Shown: positions 1 to 8,851 of the stretch, in pieces | How positions within the stretch are numbered: position 1 is the first letter of the stretch | How the letters are laid out: each line of letters starts with the position of its first letter | NCBI RefSeq assembly: GCF_009882915.1 | Contig: NZ_WTUW01000002.1 | Location: 1,454,895-1,518,894 of the forward strand | Length of the DNA stretch: 64,000 nucleotides | Reading direction: 5' to 3' | Origin: Sneathiella litorea | GTDB lineage: Bacteria; Pseudomonadota; Alphaproteobacteria; Sneathiellales; Sneathiellaceae | Notes under the pieces: model-generated | What the model was told of the DNA's origin: nothing | What the model saw: only the letters and a program-made list of their open reading frames with translations | The model's database searches: none | Translations under genes and position numbers: made by a program

Positions 1-442
1 TCCTGAGGCCTATAATATTAACTGTTTCCGCGTTGATGAATGTTTCCGCTGCGGCCATGATGGCGCTATCTTCGATAGGGTCAAAGGTTTGTTCAATATT
101 ACGCCTGTCTGCGGCTGATATCTCCTGCAAGAGCCCTGATCCAGCCGTAAAAACCTCGCGCGCTTGTAATTGTCGAGCTCGCGCTGCATAGGAACCACTC
201 GGCGCGGCAATCCGGTCGCGAAATCTGTCGCGAAAATCATTAAAGGTATTAAATCCCAAACGCTTTGCCAGACGTAACATTGTTGGCGGCAGAACATCAG
301 CCTGAGCCGCCACTTCACGCATGGAGTGAAAAGCGATGCGATCCGGGCGGTCAAGAGCAAATCGCGCTGCCAACCGCAGCTGCGGACTCAATTGGTCATA
401 TTCATTTTCAATGACCTTAAGTATATCCTGTCTGTCTGTCAT
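1..442 (-). CDS. MurR/RpiR family transcriptional regulator (3' part outside window)
   Basis: Reading the minus strand from the ATG at 442 gives an open frame that runs off the left edge (147 codons visible). It begins MTDRQDILKVIENEYDQLSP and contains the N-terminal helix-turn-helix typical of RpiR regulators (about residues 30-75, with SMREVAAQADVLPPTMLRLAKRLGFNTFNDFRDRFRDR). The last visible residues, TVNIIGLR, look like the first strand of the sugar-isomerase (SIS) effector domain. Such proteins bind DNA and sense phosphorylated sugars or related ligands. It diverges from the usp/symporter pair, so local control of that pair is plausible but unproven. The SIS domain is outside the window, so the ligand cannot be guessed. 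Confidence 0.85.
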   Translation of the reverse strand, partial: MTDRQDILKVIENEYDQLSPQLRLAARFALDRPDRIAFHSMREVAAQADVLPPTMLRLAKRLGFNTFNDFRDRFRDRIAAPSGSYAARARQLQAREVFTAGSGLLQEISAADRRNIEQTFDPIEDSAIMAAAETFINAETVNIIGLR

Positions 443-780
443 AGGTGTCGCCTACTTTTAAAACGCCCCCCTGAAGAAACGGCTATTACCGTCCCAGTCT
501 ATTAGACTATCCATGGACATAGGCTTCTGCAACAATTGAATCAAAATAATCCAATCAGATCATTTTGTGGCGCCAGCGCCTTACCTCCATAGCAGCCTCA
601 ATTATAGACGAGCCTATAGCGTTGGAATTGAGACAGAAGGATTATCAATAATTACTGTTTCTAATTTAGATTTTTCTAACCTATAGTGGTATGGGGGCCT
701 GATTATATTCAATAACCAAAAGATGCGCATATAACTTTTTAGTTCTACGAAAGCGCGTTCTTTCATATTGCTGACTCAGG
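443..780. other. Divergent intergenic region, RpiR regulator / usp
   Basis: AT-rich spacer between two divergently transcribed genes; it must hold the promoters for both. I see no coding frame, tRNA or strong terminator. No clear operator stands out, although RpiR proteins commonly bind palindromes in such a place. Confidence 0.5.
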
Positions 781-803
781 CTCCTCTGTGTCAAAGAGGA
801 GGG
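781..803 (+). promoter_or_regulatory. Hairpin covering the usp ribosome binding site
   Basis: CTCCTCT (781-787) pairs perfectly with AGAGGAG (795-801) across a seven-base loop. The right arm is the Shine-Dalgarno of the gene starting at 810. Folding would hide the ribosome binding site, so translation may depend on melting or a trans-acting factor. The pairing is seen directly; the regulatory role is inferred. Confidence 0.5.
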
Positions 804-809
804 CAAAAT

Positions 810-1247
810 ATGACGACAACATTGGTTATTGGCTTAGATGGCCATGAATCGGGTGAACGAGTACTTGACTACGGCAAACGAATGGCCGGGCTTATACAAG
901 ACAGCGAACTCCTGATTGTTTATATCGTCGAATGGTCACCATACTCATTTCAAACCCCTGAAGAAAATGCCGAACGCCATAAGCGGCGCGAACAAGAAAT
1001 CTCCACCGCTTTTGAGCGCGTTGTTAATCCAGCAGTTGAAAAGCTGGAAAAGGCGGGGATCAAGGCCAAAGGCATCGTTCGGCATGGACATGTTGCGGAT
1101 ATCCTGAACTCGGTCGCCAAGGAACAAAATGCCGAACAAATCATCGTCGGCCGATCCTCCGGGCGAGGCCTGGCAGGACGCATCTTTGGAAGTTCAACAT
1201 CTAATCTGGTCATGAATGCTGCAGTACCAGTTACCGTGATTGGTTGA
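810..1247 (+). CDS. Universal stress protein (UspA family)
   Basis: A 145-residue single-domain Usp protein. The start at 810 (MTTTLVIGLDGHESGERV) follows a strong AGAGGAGGG; the longer frame from 768 has no ribosome site and would run through the hairpin at 781-803. The C-terminal nucleotide-binding signature is visible as VGRSSGRGLAGRIFGSST followed by VPVTVIG, so it probably belongs to the ATP-binding Usp class. It lies 13 bases ahead of a sodium:amino-acid symporter. Usp genes are often paired with transporters, as also seen in the ectoine block at 43262. A role in tuning the symporter or stress survival is inference. Confidence 0.9.
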   Translation: MTTTLVIGLDGHESGERVLDYGKRMAGLIQDSELLIVYIVEWSPYSFQTPEENAERHKRREQEISTAFERVVNPAVEKLEKAGIKAKGIVRHGHVADILNSVAKEQNAEQIIVGRSSGRGLAGRIFGSSTSNLVMNAAVPVTVIG

Positions 1248-1260
1248 GGGGGAGGAGATG

Positions 1261-2808
1261 ATGAGAAAGTTTTTATTTACGATGCTGTTATTAGTCGCAG
1301 CTAATGGCTGGATTGACAGTGCTCTTGCGCAGGAGGCGCAAACAATCGATCAACAAGTCAATGAAATTTTTGCAAATATTACCGGCCCTTTTGTGAGCCT
1401 GATTTTTGCACCAATACCCGGCACAAGCTTTCCGTGGATAGTTATGTGGCTTGTTATTGCGGCTTCGGTATTCACTATTTATTTCGGATTTGTCCAATTC
1501 AGATTTTTTGGACATGCAATCAGTCTGGTAAAGGGTGACTATTCCGATCCGAACGATGCCGGCGAGGTCAGCCACTTTCAGGCTCTCGCAACAGCGCTTT
1601 CCGGCACGGTTGGACTCGGAAATATTGCCGGTGTTGCCGTCGCTGTCGGGATTGGCGGCCCAGGAGCAACCTTCTGGATGATCTTGGCAGGCTTGCTTGG
1701 AATGGCATCAAAATTCACGGAATGCACACTTGGCGTTAAATACCGTAATGAGTATGAAGATGGCACTGTCTCCGGCGGACCAATGTACTATTTATCCAAG
1801 GGATTTAAAGAACGCGGAATACCCGGCGGCAAAGTTATGGCCATAGTATTTTCAATTTTCTGCATACTTGGTGCGCTTGGTGGCGGAAACATGTTCCAGG
1901 CAAATCAGGCGCACGCTCAAATTTCCGGAATCGTCGGCAACTATCCGGGGTGGATTACAGGGATTGTCTTTGCTGCTGTTGTCTTCGCCGTCATCGTCGG
2001 TGGTTTAAAATCAATTGCGCGCGTTACAGAGAAAGTCGTCCCGTTCATGGGTATCTTGTATGTAACGGCCGCAATCATCATTATATTGATCAATTACGAT
2101 AAGATCGGCTGGGCGTTTGGCCAGATTTTTGAAGGCGCGTTCACTGGCCTTGGCGTTGCCGGCGGCTTTGTCGGTGCATTGATACAGGGCTTCAAGCGGG
2201 CCGCGTTTTCCAACGAAGCGGGTGTTGGGTCAGCCGCAATTGCGCATTCGGCCGTTCGGACAAAAGAGCCAATCACCGAGGGGTTCGTTTCCTTACTGGA
2301 ACCATTTATCGATACGGTCGTAATTTGCACAATGACCGCTTTGGTTATTACGATTTCAGGCCAATTGATAGTTGATCCTGCGACCGGCCTATATATGACC
2401 GATGGTTCAATGATTTCGACGATAGACGGCAATACGGGCGTTGAATTGACATCAGCCGCCTTTGGATCAGCGATTAGCTGGTTCCCGTATGTCCTGGCCA
2501 TCGCTGTGATCTTGTTCGCTTTTTCGACAATGCTTTCATGGTCTTACTATGGCCTGAAAAGCTGGACATATCTGTTCGGCGAAGGAAAATCTAAGGAACT
2601 GGTCTTCAAGATCATTTTTTGCATCTTTGTCGTTATCGGTGCTGCCGCTAATCTCGGGCCGGTGATAGATTTTTCTGACGCCGCGATTTTTGCAATGGCC
2701 GTTGTGAATATCATCGGATTGTACTTCCTAATGGGATTAGTCAAAAAGGAATTCAATTCCTATAGTGAGCGACTTGAATCAGGAGAAATCAGAAAATTTA
2801 AGAACTAG
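1261..2808 (+). CDS. Alanine/glycine:cation symporter family protein (AGCS)
   Basis: A 515-residue inner-membrane carrier expected to import alanine, glycine or a related amino acid with sodium. The AGCS signature is clear: LSGTVGLGNIAGVAVAVGIG then GPGATFWM near residue 115, followed by many hydrophobic helices and FKRAAFSNEAGVGSAAIAHS. It has a cleavable-looking N-terminal signal (MRKFLFTMLLLVAANGWIDS, then ALAQ). The start is placed at 1261, the second of two adjacent ATGs, because GGGGGAGGA ends about five bases upstream; 1258 is the alternative. It is cotranscribed with the usp gene and followed by an intrinsic terminator. The exact substrate cannot be read from sequence. Confidence 0.92.
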   Translation: MRKFLFTMLLLVAANGWIDSALAQEAQTIDQQVNEIFANITGPFVSLIFAPIPGTSFPWIVMWLVIAASVFTIYFGFVQFRFFGHAISLVKGDYSDPNDAGEVSHFQALATALSGTVGLGNIAGVAVAVGIGGPGATFWMILAGLLGMASKFTECTLGVKYRNEYEDGTVSGGPMYYLSKGFKERGIPGGKVMAIVFSIFCILGALGGGNMFQANQAHAQISGIVGNYPGWITGIVFAAVVFAVIVGGLKSIARVTEKVVPFMGILYVTAAIIIILINYDKIGWAFGQIFEGAFTGLGVAGGFVGALIQGFKRAAFSNEAGVGSAAIAHSAVRTKEPITEGFVSLLEPFIDTVVICTMTALVITISGQLIVDPATGLYMTDGSMISTIDGNTGVELTSAAFGSAISWFPYVLAIAVILFAFSTMLSWSYYGLKSWTYLFGEGKSKELVFKIIFCIFVVIGAAANLGPVIDFSDAAIFAMAVVNIIGLYFLMGLVKKEFNSYSERLESGEIRKFKN

Positions 2809-2817
2809 GCATGAGAA

Positions 2818-2848
2818 GGAGGCGGCGTATCAGGCGCCTCCTTTTTTT
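2818..2848 (+). terminator. Rho-independent terminator after the symporter gene
   Basis: GGAGGCG (2818-2824) pairs with CGCCTCC (2835-2841), followed at once by seven Ts. It lies ten bases after the symporter stop codon and closes the usp-symporter unit. Confidence 0.9.
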
Positions 2849-3243
2849 GGCCAATCCCAAAAAAAACCTACGGCATTCTCGCGAAACTCCCTGGCTAGGG
2901 CTCACATAGCAACTAGAATACTGGAAACAGCTTTTTCAAGGCTGGGTAGGGCAAAGCACGAATATTTATTCCGTTTTCAAAAGATAACTTTTCACATTTT
3001 TCGAGGCCGAGATCTTGCAGCCATTTTAGCACATCGGACTGCTCCACCCCCAAATGTAAGGCTCCGAAATTAGTAAGCAGGCCCCTCAACCGTGCAACAT
3101 AATGCTCTTTAGCTCAAAGCAACCCATTAGTTTTCCCTTATGCTGGATGCCCGGGCCTTAATCTGGCTATCAACTGGCTCGACAAGAACCGGGCAAGAAG
3201 GATAACATTGATCCTGAAACCAAATAATAAGAAGAGTTAGAGC
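2849..3243. other. Intergenic region upstream of the Rieske oxygenase
   Basis: About 400 bases without a credible gene. A frame reaching 3073 starts inside the symporter gene and crosses its terminator, so I do not accept it. The 3' end should carry the promoter of the oxygenase gene. I see no repeat or structured RNA. Confidence 0.5.
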
Positions 3244-4380
3244 ATGACCAAAATACTTAACGAAACTGAAGTGATCGACAGAATTTTCTCACATATAGAC
3301 GCAAAAACAACCGATGTAGGTGATCGTGTCTGGCGGGAACCTGTCGAAAATTATCGCTCGGAGGAACGCTTCAATGCGGAAATCGAATTACTCCGTCGCC
3401 TGCCGGTGCCCTTCTGCCCCTCTGCGGCGTTGCCCGAAAAAGGATCATTCATCGCACGAACTGCCGCCCTCACACCGATAGTGGCCGTCCGCGGGGATGA
3501 TGGCGTGGTGCGCGCCTTCCGCAACAGCTGCCGACATCGCGGTATGGCAGTTGCGAATGGGACTGGCTGTGCGCGCGCTTTCGTATGTCCTTATCATTCA
3601 TGGACCTATGGCCTGGACGGAAACCTCAAGCATATTCCCGGGCAGGAAGGGTTTCCCGGTATAGATATGACAGAGCATGGGCTGGTGCCCGTCACCGCGG
3701 AGGAGCGCGGCGGCATTGTCTTCGTAACCCAGGATGCGCCAATTTCCAACGGTGCGTTGGACGCACTGCCTGAGATTATTGACCCTAGGCAGGACATGTT
3801 CGATCACGGGGAATATACGGATGAAACCAACTGGAAGCTGATGGCCGAGACATCCATGGAAGGGTATCACATCAAGAGCCTTCATAACCGTACATTTTAC
3901 CCCTATGGCCTGGACAACATAAATGTTGTCGAGACGTTCGGCCCAAACTCCCGAATCATATTCCCCTTCCGCCGGATCAATAAACTACGGGACGTGCCAC
4001 GCGAGAAGCGGCGCATTAATGGTATGACGACAGATGTTTTTCAGCTGTTCCCCAATACCCATCTATCGGTTCTCTCCAGCCATTCGATCCTCATCGTGCT
4101 GGAGCCGGTTTCACCGACTGAGACCCGAACAATCATTTACAGATTGCGCAACCTCGATCCTGACGGAGAGCTTGTTGATCTGGCGATCGCAAAACGCGAC
4201 GCCGGTTTTGTCAAGGAATCGGGAATTGAAGAAGATCGCGAGGCTGCCCGCTATATCAACACAGGACTAGAATCCAAAGCCAACAGCCACTTCACCTTTG
4301 GCCATTACGAAAAGGCTATCGTCCATTTTCACGAAACCCTGGACGACCATCTTGCAAAAGCAACAAGCGCGAATGATTGA
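3244..4380 (+). CDS. Rieske non-heme iron oxygenase, alpha (catalytic) subunit
   Basis: A 378-residue ring-hydroxylating-oxygenase-type alpha subunit. The Rieske [2Fe-2S] ligands are Cys96-x-His98 and Cys115-x2-His118 (CRHRG ... CPYHSW). The catalytic iron site begins in NWKLMAETSMEGYHIKSLH, as in SRPBCC-fold oxygenases. These enzymes add oxygen to, or demethylate, aromatic or quaternary-ammonium substrates using electrons from a reductase. No reductase, ferredoxin or beta subunit is adjacent, so electrons must come from elsewhere. It is monocistronic, flanked by unrelated genes. Members acting on betaines or carnitine share this layout, but I cannot assign a substrate. Confidence 0.88.
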   Translation: MTKILNETEVIDRIFSHIDAKTTDVGDRVWREPVENYRSEERFNAEIELLRRLPVPFCPSAALPEKGSFIARTAALTPIVAVRGDDGVVRAFRNSCRHRGMAVANGTGCARAFVCPYHSWTYGLDGNLKHIPGQEGFPGIDMTEHGLVPVTAEERGGIVFVTQDAPISNGALDALPEIIDPRQDMFDHGEYTDETNWKLMAETSMEGYHIKSLHNRTFYPYGLDNINVVETFGPNSRIIFPFRRINKLRDVPREKRRINGMTTDVFQLFPNTHLSVLSSHSILIVLEPVSPTETRTIIYRLRNLDPDGELVDLAIAKRDAGFVKESGIEEDREAARYINTGLESKANSHFTFGHYEKAIVHFHETLDDHLAKATSAND

Positions 4381-4492
4381 ATAGATCACAGACACTAAGG
4401 GTAATTCATCGAGATCCATTGTGAATTGCCGTAACCAATAGCTTTGCGATAGTTGAAAACCAGAATATCGAATAGGAAAAGAGATCAACGGC

Positions 4493-4527
4493 GGCTAACG
4501 CTCTGGCTGGAATGCCAGTGGTTAGCC
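4493..4527 (+). terminator. Possible terminator hairpin after the Rieske gene
   Basis: GGCTAAC (4493-4499) pairs with GTTAGCC (4521-4527), with an inner CTGGC/GCCAG helix. No T-run follows, so it may be a Rho-dependent end or a processing hairpin. It lies about 110 bases after the stop codon. Confidence 0.4.
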
Positions 4528-4670
4528 CCTTGGTTGCATCGAGCTTGCTCAAGCGGCAAGTTGCCTTCACGCTAAACATAAATATACATCAAAATAATTA
4601 ATATTATTTCACAAATATTAATTCGACAGGTCATTTTATTTCTTAATTTATTTAAATTCAGGAAAATAAA

Positions 4671-7600
4671 ATGAGATATTTATTACGATACCTGCCTTCT
4701 ATTACATCTTTTAGACATGATCGACATCGAGACTCCCGAAACGATAACTTTTCAACTTTCAACCAAATTATACGTAAAAATTACCTTGATCACCGACAAA
4801 TCAAGAGTCTTTTCAATTTCGGCATTATCGAGACAATGTTACGCCAACAAGCCGATAGTGATCCTATTTTAATTAACAATCTTAAATCGACTGATTATTT
4901 TACACCTATGCTAACATATTCGGCTTTTTTAAAGTCGTATATCGATTCTAATACTTCAGGTCATTTAATCAGTATCGGCGGCGGCCCTCGTGGTACGATG
5001 CAATTCAATGCTGAGGTGGATTTTCTAAAAGAACATAAAAAAGACTTCGATGAATTAAGTTCTCTTGGCGCCCATTATAATATGCTAACGACAGTTATCG
5101 AAAGACAGGGACCAGAATCGATCGCTGGTGGTGTAGCCTGGACTGAAAGCTTCGGCGCAGCCATGATGAATACTGGAGCCGAGGGAGAAATCACGTCCCG
5201 CCTGATAAAATACATAGAGAAAAATCAGGATTCCATCGAAAAGGAACTGAAGGAAAACCCGGTCGCCTTCGCAACATTCAAACGAGCCAGACGAGCAGAT
5301 CGCATTTTTCAAGCCCCTCTCAATCGCGCATTAGTGACCCGCAGAATAATAGGCAGGGAACTCTTGGAGCATTTCAATGACCAGGTGGAGACGGCAAATA
5401 ATCTCGACATTGGATATGCGGTTCAAATCTTATCTGACACCACGGTCAAGGGAATAGATATCTCCACCCCCTTGAAACCTATTGTCGTTTTCGACGAAGA
5501 CGGTCGGATAAACGGAATGTCGGCCGATATCGTACGTATGAATATTGGCACCATCACCCATTGTGCGACAGAAGATGAGGAAGTTCAAAAACTTACATAT
5601 TGGGGGCCAATGTTTGGTTCACCTAGAGTCGAGAACTCTCAAGAAAGTAAGTCAGACCCTACGTTCGCGCCCACGGACCAGACACCGGAAAGAAATACCG
5701 GACTGGAAACGAACAAACAAAACCAGGGTGTAACTGCCTTCCTGAAAGAAAAGGGCCTGACCGATGAAAATAATAAACTAAAAAGCAATGCAACCCTGCT
5801 TGTGGGTGGATCAGGGCTATCCCTTTATGATCAGCTTCTAGCGCTTCAGGATAGCATGGGGCTTTTTGAAACTGTTGATGAAAGTGAATGGGATAGCCAT
5901 CCACTCGGCTATAAAGTAAGTGAGGCAGCAATAGAAAAATATGTAAGAAACCGGAAGGGTGACATCCCCCCCATTGTCGTTATCAGCAGAAACCCGGGCA
6001 AATGGATTGCCCCACGCCACTCACACGGACCGTGGTGGAGGCAGACACTTGGTGATGAAGAGACTCCAAGCCGTCCATTGGCTGGCAGTTCGAAAGTCCA
6101 ACATGCGCTGTTTCTACATGGCGACGGCGGTCATGTATTTGACACCTGGAAAACAATTATGGATGGGGCTATTGCTGCTTATTGCGGCGTTCACCCAAGA
6201 GATCTTCAAACCAAGAAGGATACCTATTCCTTATTGCAAGAACAGTATGAGCGGAATATCCAGCGCGCGAGGAAGATTAATGACTATAGCGACGATTTAT
6301 CCGCGACAAGAACATTAGAAGGTGCCTCCCGTCAGGCATATCTGGCGGGCATCCTTGGGTTTGGCATGGAATTGGGGCCCGGACCCGTGTTGAAAGATGA
6401 AGACTCACTCGCAGAAATGGCGCCGCTGACGGCATATGGTCGACTTGGATATTTGATGCACCGGGCACAATTTAGAGCTATCAGCAACCCTGCCACATTT
6501 CAACCGACCGAAAAACATGCCCGCCTACAGAGAAAAATGCTGAACAATGCGGGCGAAATGATGAACCACGTAACGTCTTCGCCGATAGAGGTTCACTCAT
6601 TGATACAGATGTTAATTGCCGCAAAACTCGCTGTGTATCTCCCCGTCGATTATAGGAACATAAAGAACAAGAATAGCAAACTCGTGATTGAAGGTTCTGC
6701 CATAGATAAGATCAAAAAAGCCCCTTACCTCGACCGGGTAGGCGGCGCCGATACTTTGAAAGGCCGACAATTCGATGCCTTTATTGTATCCGCAATCTTT
6801 TATGGAAAGCCGGATGTTATCCCCATAGCCGATGTACAGCTGAGCGAAATGAGCAATGTAAAAGTCAACGTAGGGTCCAAACCCCTGACCTTTAAAAACA
6901 TACAATCCATGTTTCAGGATACAATCGAGCCCAGCGAAGCACCACCTAGCGGGCATAAAGCCATGGTTGCAGAAATTGAAAAGCGAACTATCGCAGCATC
7001 CAGTAAGCTGGGAACTCAGCTCGCTAAAATCGAAAGTCAAAAAGATAGTATCTTTAATATATTTATCCCAAATAGTGGCTTTTCAGTTTACCCCCACAGA
7101 CGACTGGCCATGAAGGTTGATGGTCAAACAAAGCTCACATCAATTGAGCTCAATGCGCTTCTGGGCAAAGGGGTCAGTTTGGGAGATGCCGTTCAGTATA
7201 CCGGAGATACTACGTTTGATCCTGTCTCCAAAGCGCTTAGAATGAAGGCAGACATCTTTGCAACCGATGTAAACAATCGGGAATCCATTACAAATCTTGT
7301 CAAATCCCAAGCCTACTACCGTTTTGCGTTAGAGCATTTAAGGGCAGCTAAAATCGAGAACCCGCAAGCAGAGCTGGACAGGTTTTACGCGATCCAGAAT
7401 TTAAACTCACACAGTCTTGTCGACATCATAGAGATTGGAAGCGAGATAAAAATCGATCCTGCCCAGCTGGAATATAATGAAGAGGTTAGAAAATTCGAGC
7501 CATACTACAATGTAGGACGTTTAGGTGCAGCATACATCTCCGCGATCACGGAAATTACCGAAGGAGATGCAGAGCAATATCTTTCACTTTATATCGCCGG

Positions 7601-7925
7601 ACGAGAAATATTTCAGGACATGTCGGTAAGTTTTGATAATTTTGAGGAAACAATCAGCAGCAAAGCTTTGCCGAAGGATGTGAACCCCGCAATAATCCGC
7701 CATATGAAGGAAACCCTTGGGGAAAGCTACGACTTTGCGCCACGAAAGGCATCTGACTACTTTAGCGCGTTTGTTGATTATCCCGAACATATCCATAAGT
7801 TAGCCTATCAATGGGCTGAAAAAGTAGCGAAGAAAAAGCTACGAAGTGATCAAGGCAGGCCCAGCAATTCTTTTGACTTTCCCGACCCAGAAGACCTCAT
7901 GGATAGGGGACTAGATTTATTTTAA
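4671..7925 (+). CDS. Uncharacterised 1084-residue protein, possible divergent FAD/NAD(P)-binding enzyme
   Basis: I do not recognise a confident family. The frame starts after AGGAAAATAAA at 4671 and is uninterrupted. Two regions recall the FAD-NAD(P)-binding (NAD_binding_9-like) fold: HLISIGGGPRGT with GGGPRG at residues 103-108, and a second glycine-rich strand-helix turn LLVGGSGLSLYDQLLAL near residues 375-391, followed about 45 residues later by SRNPGKWIAPRHSHGP. In that family a second GxGL motif is likewise followed by an SR...P..H segment. Against this, the protein is roughly twice the usual length, about 100 residues precede the first motif, and a C-terminal half of some 550 residues matches nothing I know. 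There is no signal peptide or membrane helix. It stands alone behind a very AT-rich leader, between unrelated genes. An oxidoreductase role is inference. Confidence 0.85.
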   Translation: MRYLLRYLPSITSFRHDRHRDSRNDNFSTFNQIIRKNYLDHRQIKSLFNFGIIETMLRQQADSDPILINNLKSTDYFTPMLTYSAFLKSYIDSNTSGHLISIGGGPRGTMQFNAEVDFLKEHKKDFDELSSLGAHYNMLTTVIERQGPESIAGGVAWTESFGAAMMNTGAEGEITSRLIKYIEKNQDSIEKELKENPVAFATFKRARRADRIFQAPLNRALVTRRIIGRELLEHFNDQVETANNLDIGYAVQILSDTTVKGIDISTPLKPIVVFDEDGRINGMSADIVRMNIGTITHCATEDEEVQKLTYWGPMFGSPRVENSQESKSDPTFAPTDQTPERNTGLETNKQNQGVTAFLKEKGLTDENNKLKSNATLLVGGSGLSLYDQLLALQDSMGLFETVDESEWDSHPLGYKVSEAAIEKYVRNRKGDIPPIVVISRNPGKWIAPRHSHGPWWRQTLGDEETPSRPLAGSSKVQHALFLHGDGGHVFDTWKTIMDGAIAAYCGVHPRDLQTKKDTYSLLQEQYERNIQRARKINDYSDDLSATRTLEGASRQAYLAGILGFGMELGPGPVLKDEDSLAEMAPLTAYGRLGYLMHRAQFRAISNPATFQPTEKHARLQRKMLNNAGEMMNHVTSSPIEVHSLIQMLIAAKLAVYLPVDYRNIKNKNSKLVIEGSAIDKIKKAPYLDRVGGADTLKGRQFDAFIVSAIFYGKPDVIPIADVQLSEMSNVKVNVGSKPLTFKNIQSMFQDTIEPSEAPPSGHKAMVAEIEKRTIAASSKLGTQLAKIESQKDSIFNIFIPNSGFSVYPHRRLAMKVDGQTKLTSIELNALLGKGVSLGDAVQYTGDTTFDPVSKALRMKADIFATDVNNRESITNLVKSQAYYRFALEHLRAAKIENPQAELDRFYAIQNLNSHSLVDIIEIGSEIKIDPAQLEYNEEVRKFEPYYNVGRLGAAYISAITEITEGDAEQYLSLYIAGREIFQDMSVSFDNFEETISSKALPKDVNPAIIRHMKETLGESYDFAPRKASDYFSAFVDYPEHIHKLAYQWAEKVAKKKLRSDQGRPSNSFDFPDPEDLMDRGLDLF

Positions 7926-7986
7926 CCCGCAATAAATTGCACTCCTTATTCAGACCACATTTCCTTTTTTTGTGCCTGAATGCCAG

Positions 7987-8024
7987 AAAAAAAGCCCGGA
8001 AGAGATACATAATCTCCTCCGGGC
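7987..8024 (-). terminator. Rho-independent terminator of the nitrilase/Liv operon
   Basis: Read on the minus strand, a 13-base-pair stem with one mismatch (arms 7994-8006 and 8012-8024, GCCCGGA/TCCGGGC at the base) is followed by a run of Ts (complement of 7987-7993). It lies about 110 bases past the livF stop and closes the operon. Confidence 0.8.
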
Positions 8025-8131
8025 AAATAAGGTACCGCATCAAACTACAATGGGAAAAGTCGCTGCGTTACCAAACAAGAAAGATGGAGAAACCGCTGGC
8101 CTTAATCTGGACAGAGAACCGGGAATGGCAG

Positions 8132-8851
8132 CTACACTGTCAAATATGCCTCATGTAATATCCCCGGATTTTCGTTCAGTTCCTTTGGATATCCGGAGAA
8201 AACTATTCTCCCTCGGTTCAGAACATACGAATAATCTGAAATTCCGAGTGCCAAATGAGTAAATTGCTCTATGAGCAAAATGCCGATACCCCTTTCTCTC
8301 AATTTCACCAATACATTCATCAATCTCTCGATGATAATGGGAGCCAGCCCTAGAGACATCTCATCGACCAGTAAAATTTTGGGTTGGCAAACCATCGCTT
8401 GAGCCAGAGCAACCATTTGCTGCTGACCCCCTGAGAGCATACCGGCCCTTTGATTTTCAAGGCGTCGGATTTCAGGAAAGACTGCGTAGGCTCCCTCAAC
8501 AGCATCGGCCAACTCTTTCCTGCTATGCATGGACCCGGCGGCTTGGAGATTGTCATGCACAGTCAATTTTGAGAGGACTTGGTGTCCCTCCGGAACAGCT
8601 GCCACCCCCAAAGCCCTTATCTTTTCAGGCCGTTTATCAGCCAGACTTGTCCCACCAATACTAACGGAACCTTCTGCAATTGCCATTTGCCCAGCGATCG
8701 CGAGAACTAATTCGCTCTTACCCGCGCCATTGGGTCCGAGTACCGAAACAATTTTTCCCGGTTCAACCGTCATCGAGATTTCCTCAAGAACCGTCCGTTC
8801 CGGCGTGAGTACGGTTAAATCTGAAATATCCAATACGCCTGCTTTCATCAT
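8132..8851 (-). CDS. livF: Branched-chain-amino-acid-type ABC transporter, ATP-binding protein LivF
   Basis: A 239-residue ABC ATPase of the LivF type. It shows Walker A GPNGAGKS, signature LSGGQQQ, Walker B ILLVDE and a C-terminal H-loop (LLIEQ as in LivF proteins). It pairs with LivG to drive import through LivHM. The gene overlaps livG by four bases (ATGA). It is the last gene of an operon that begins with nitrilase and aldoxime dehydratase, so the true cargo may be an aldoxime, nitrile or related compound rather than leucine. The symbol denotes the family, not the substrate. Confidence 0.9.
   Translation of the reverse strand: MMKAGVLDISDLTVLTPERTVLEEISMTVEPGKIVSVLGPNGAGKSELVLAIAGQMAIAEGSVSIGGTSLADKRPEKIRALGVAAVPEGHQVLSKLTVHDNLQAAGSMHSRKELADAVEGAYAVFPEIRRLENQRAGMLSGGQQQMVALAQAMVCQPKILLVDEMSLGLAPIIIERLMNVLVKLRERGIGILLIEQFTHLALGISDYSYVLNRGRIVFSGYPKELNENPGILHEAYLTV

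Noticed and set aside
10-360. 116-codon minus-strand frame
   Set aside because: The overlapping frame that encodes the RpiR helix-turn-helix is the real one; this is an alternative frame of it.
2765-3073. 102-codon frame after the symporter
   Set aside because: It starts inside the symporter gene, crosses the intrinsic terminator and shows no protein-like composition.
7972-8262. 96-codon plus-strand frame
   Set aside because: It reads through the minus-strand terminator and into livF antisense; no ribosome site or recognisable motif.
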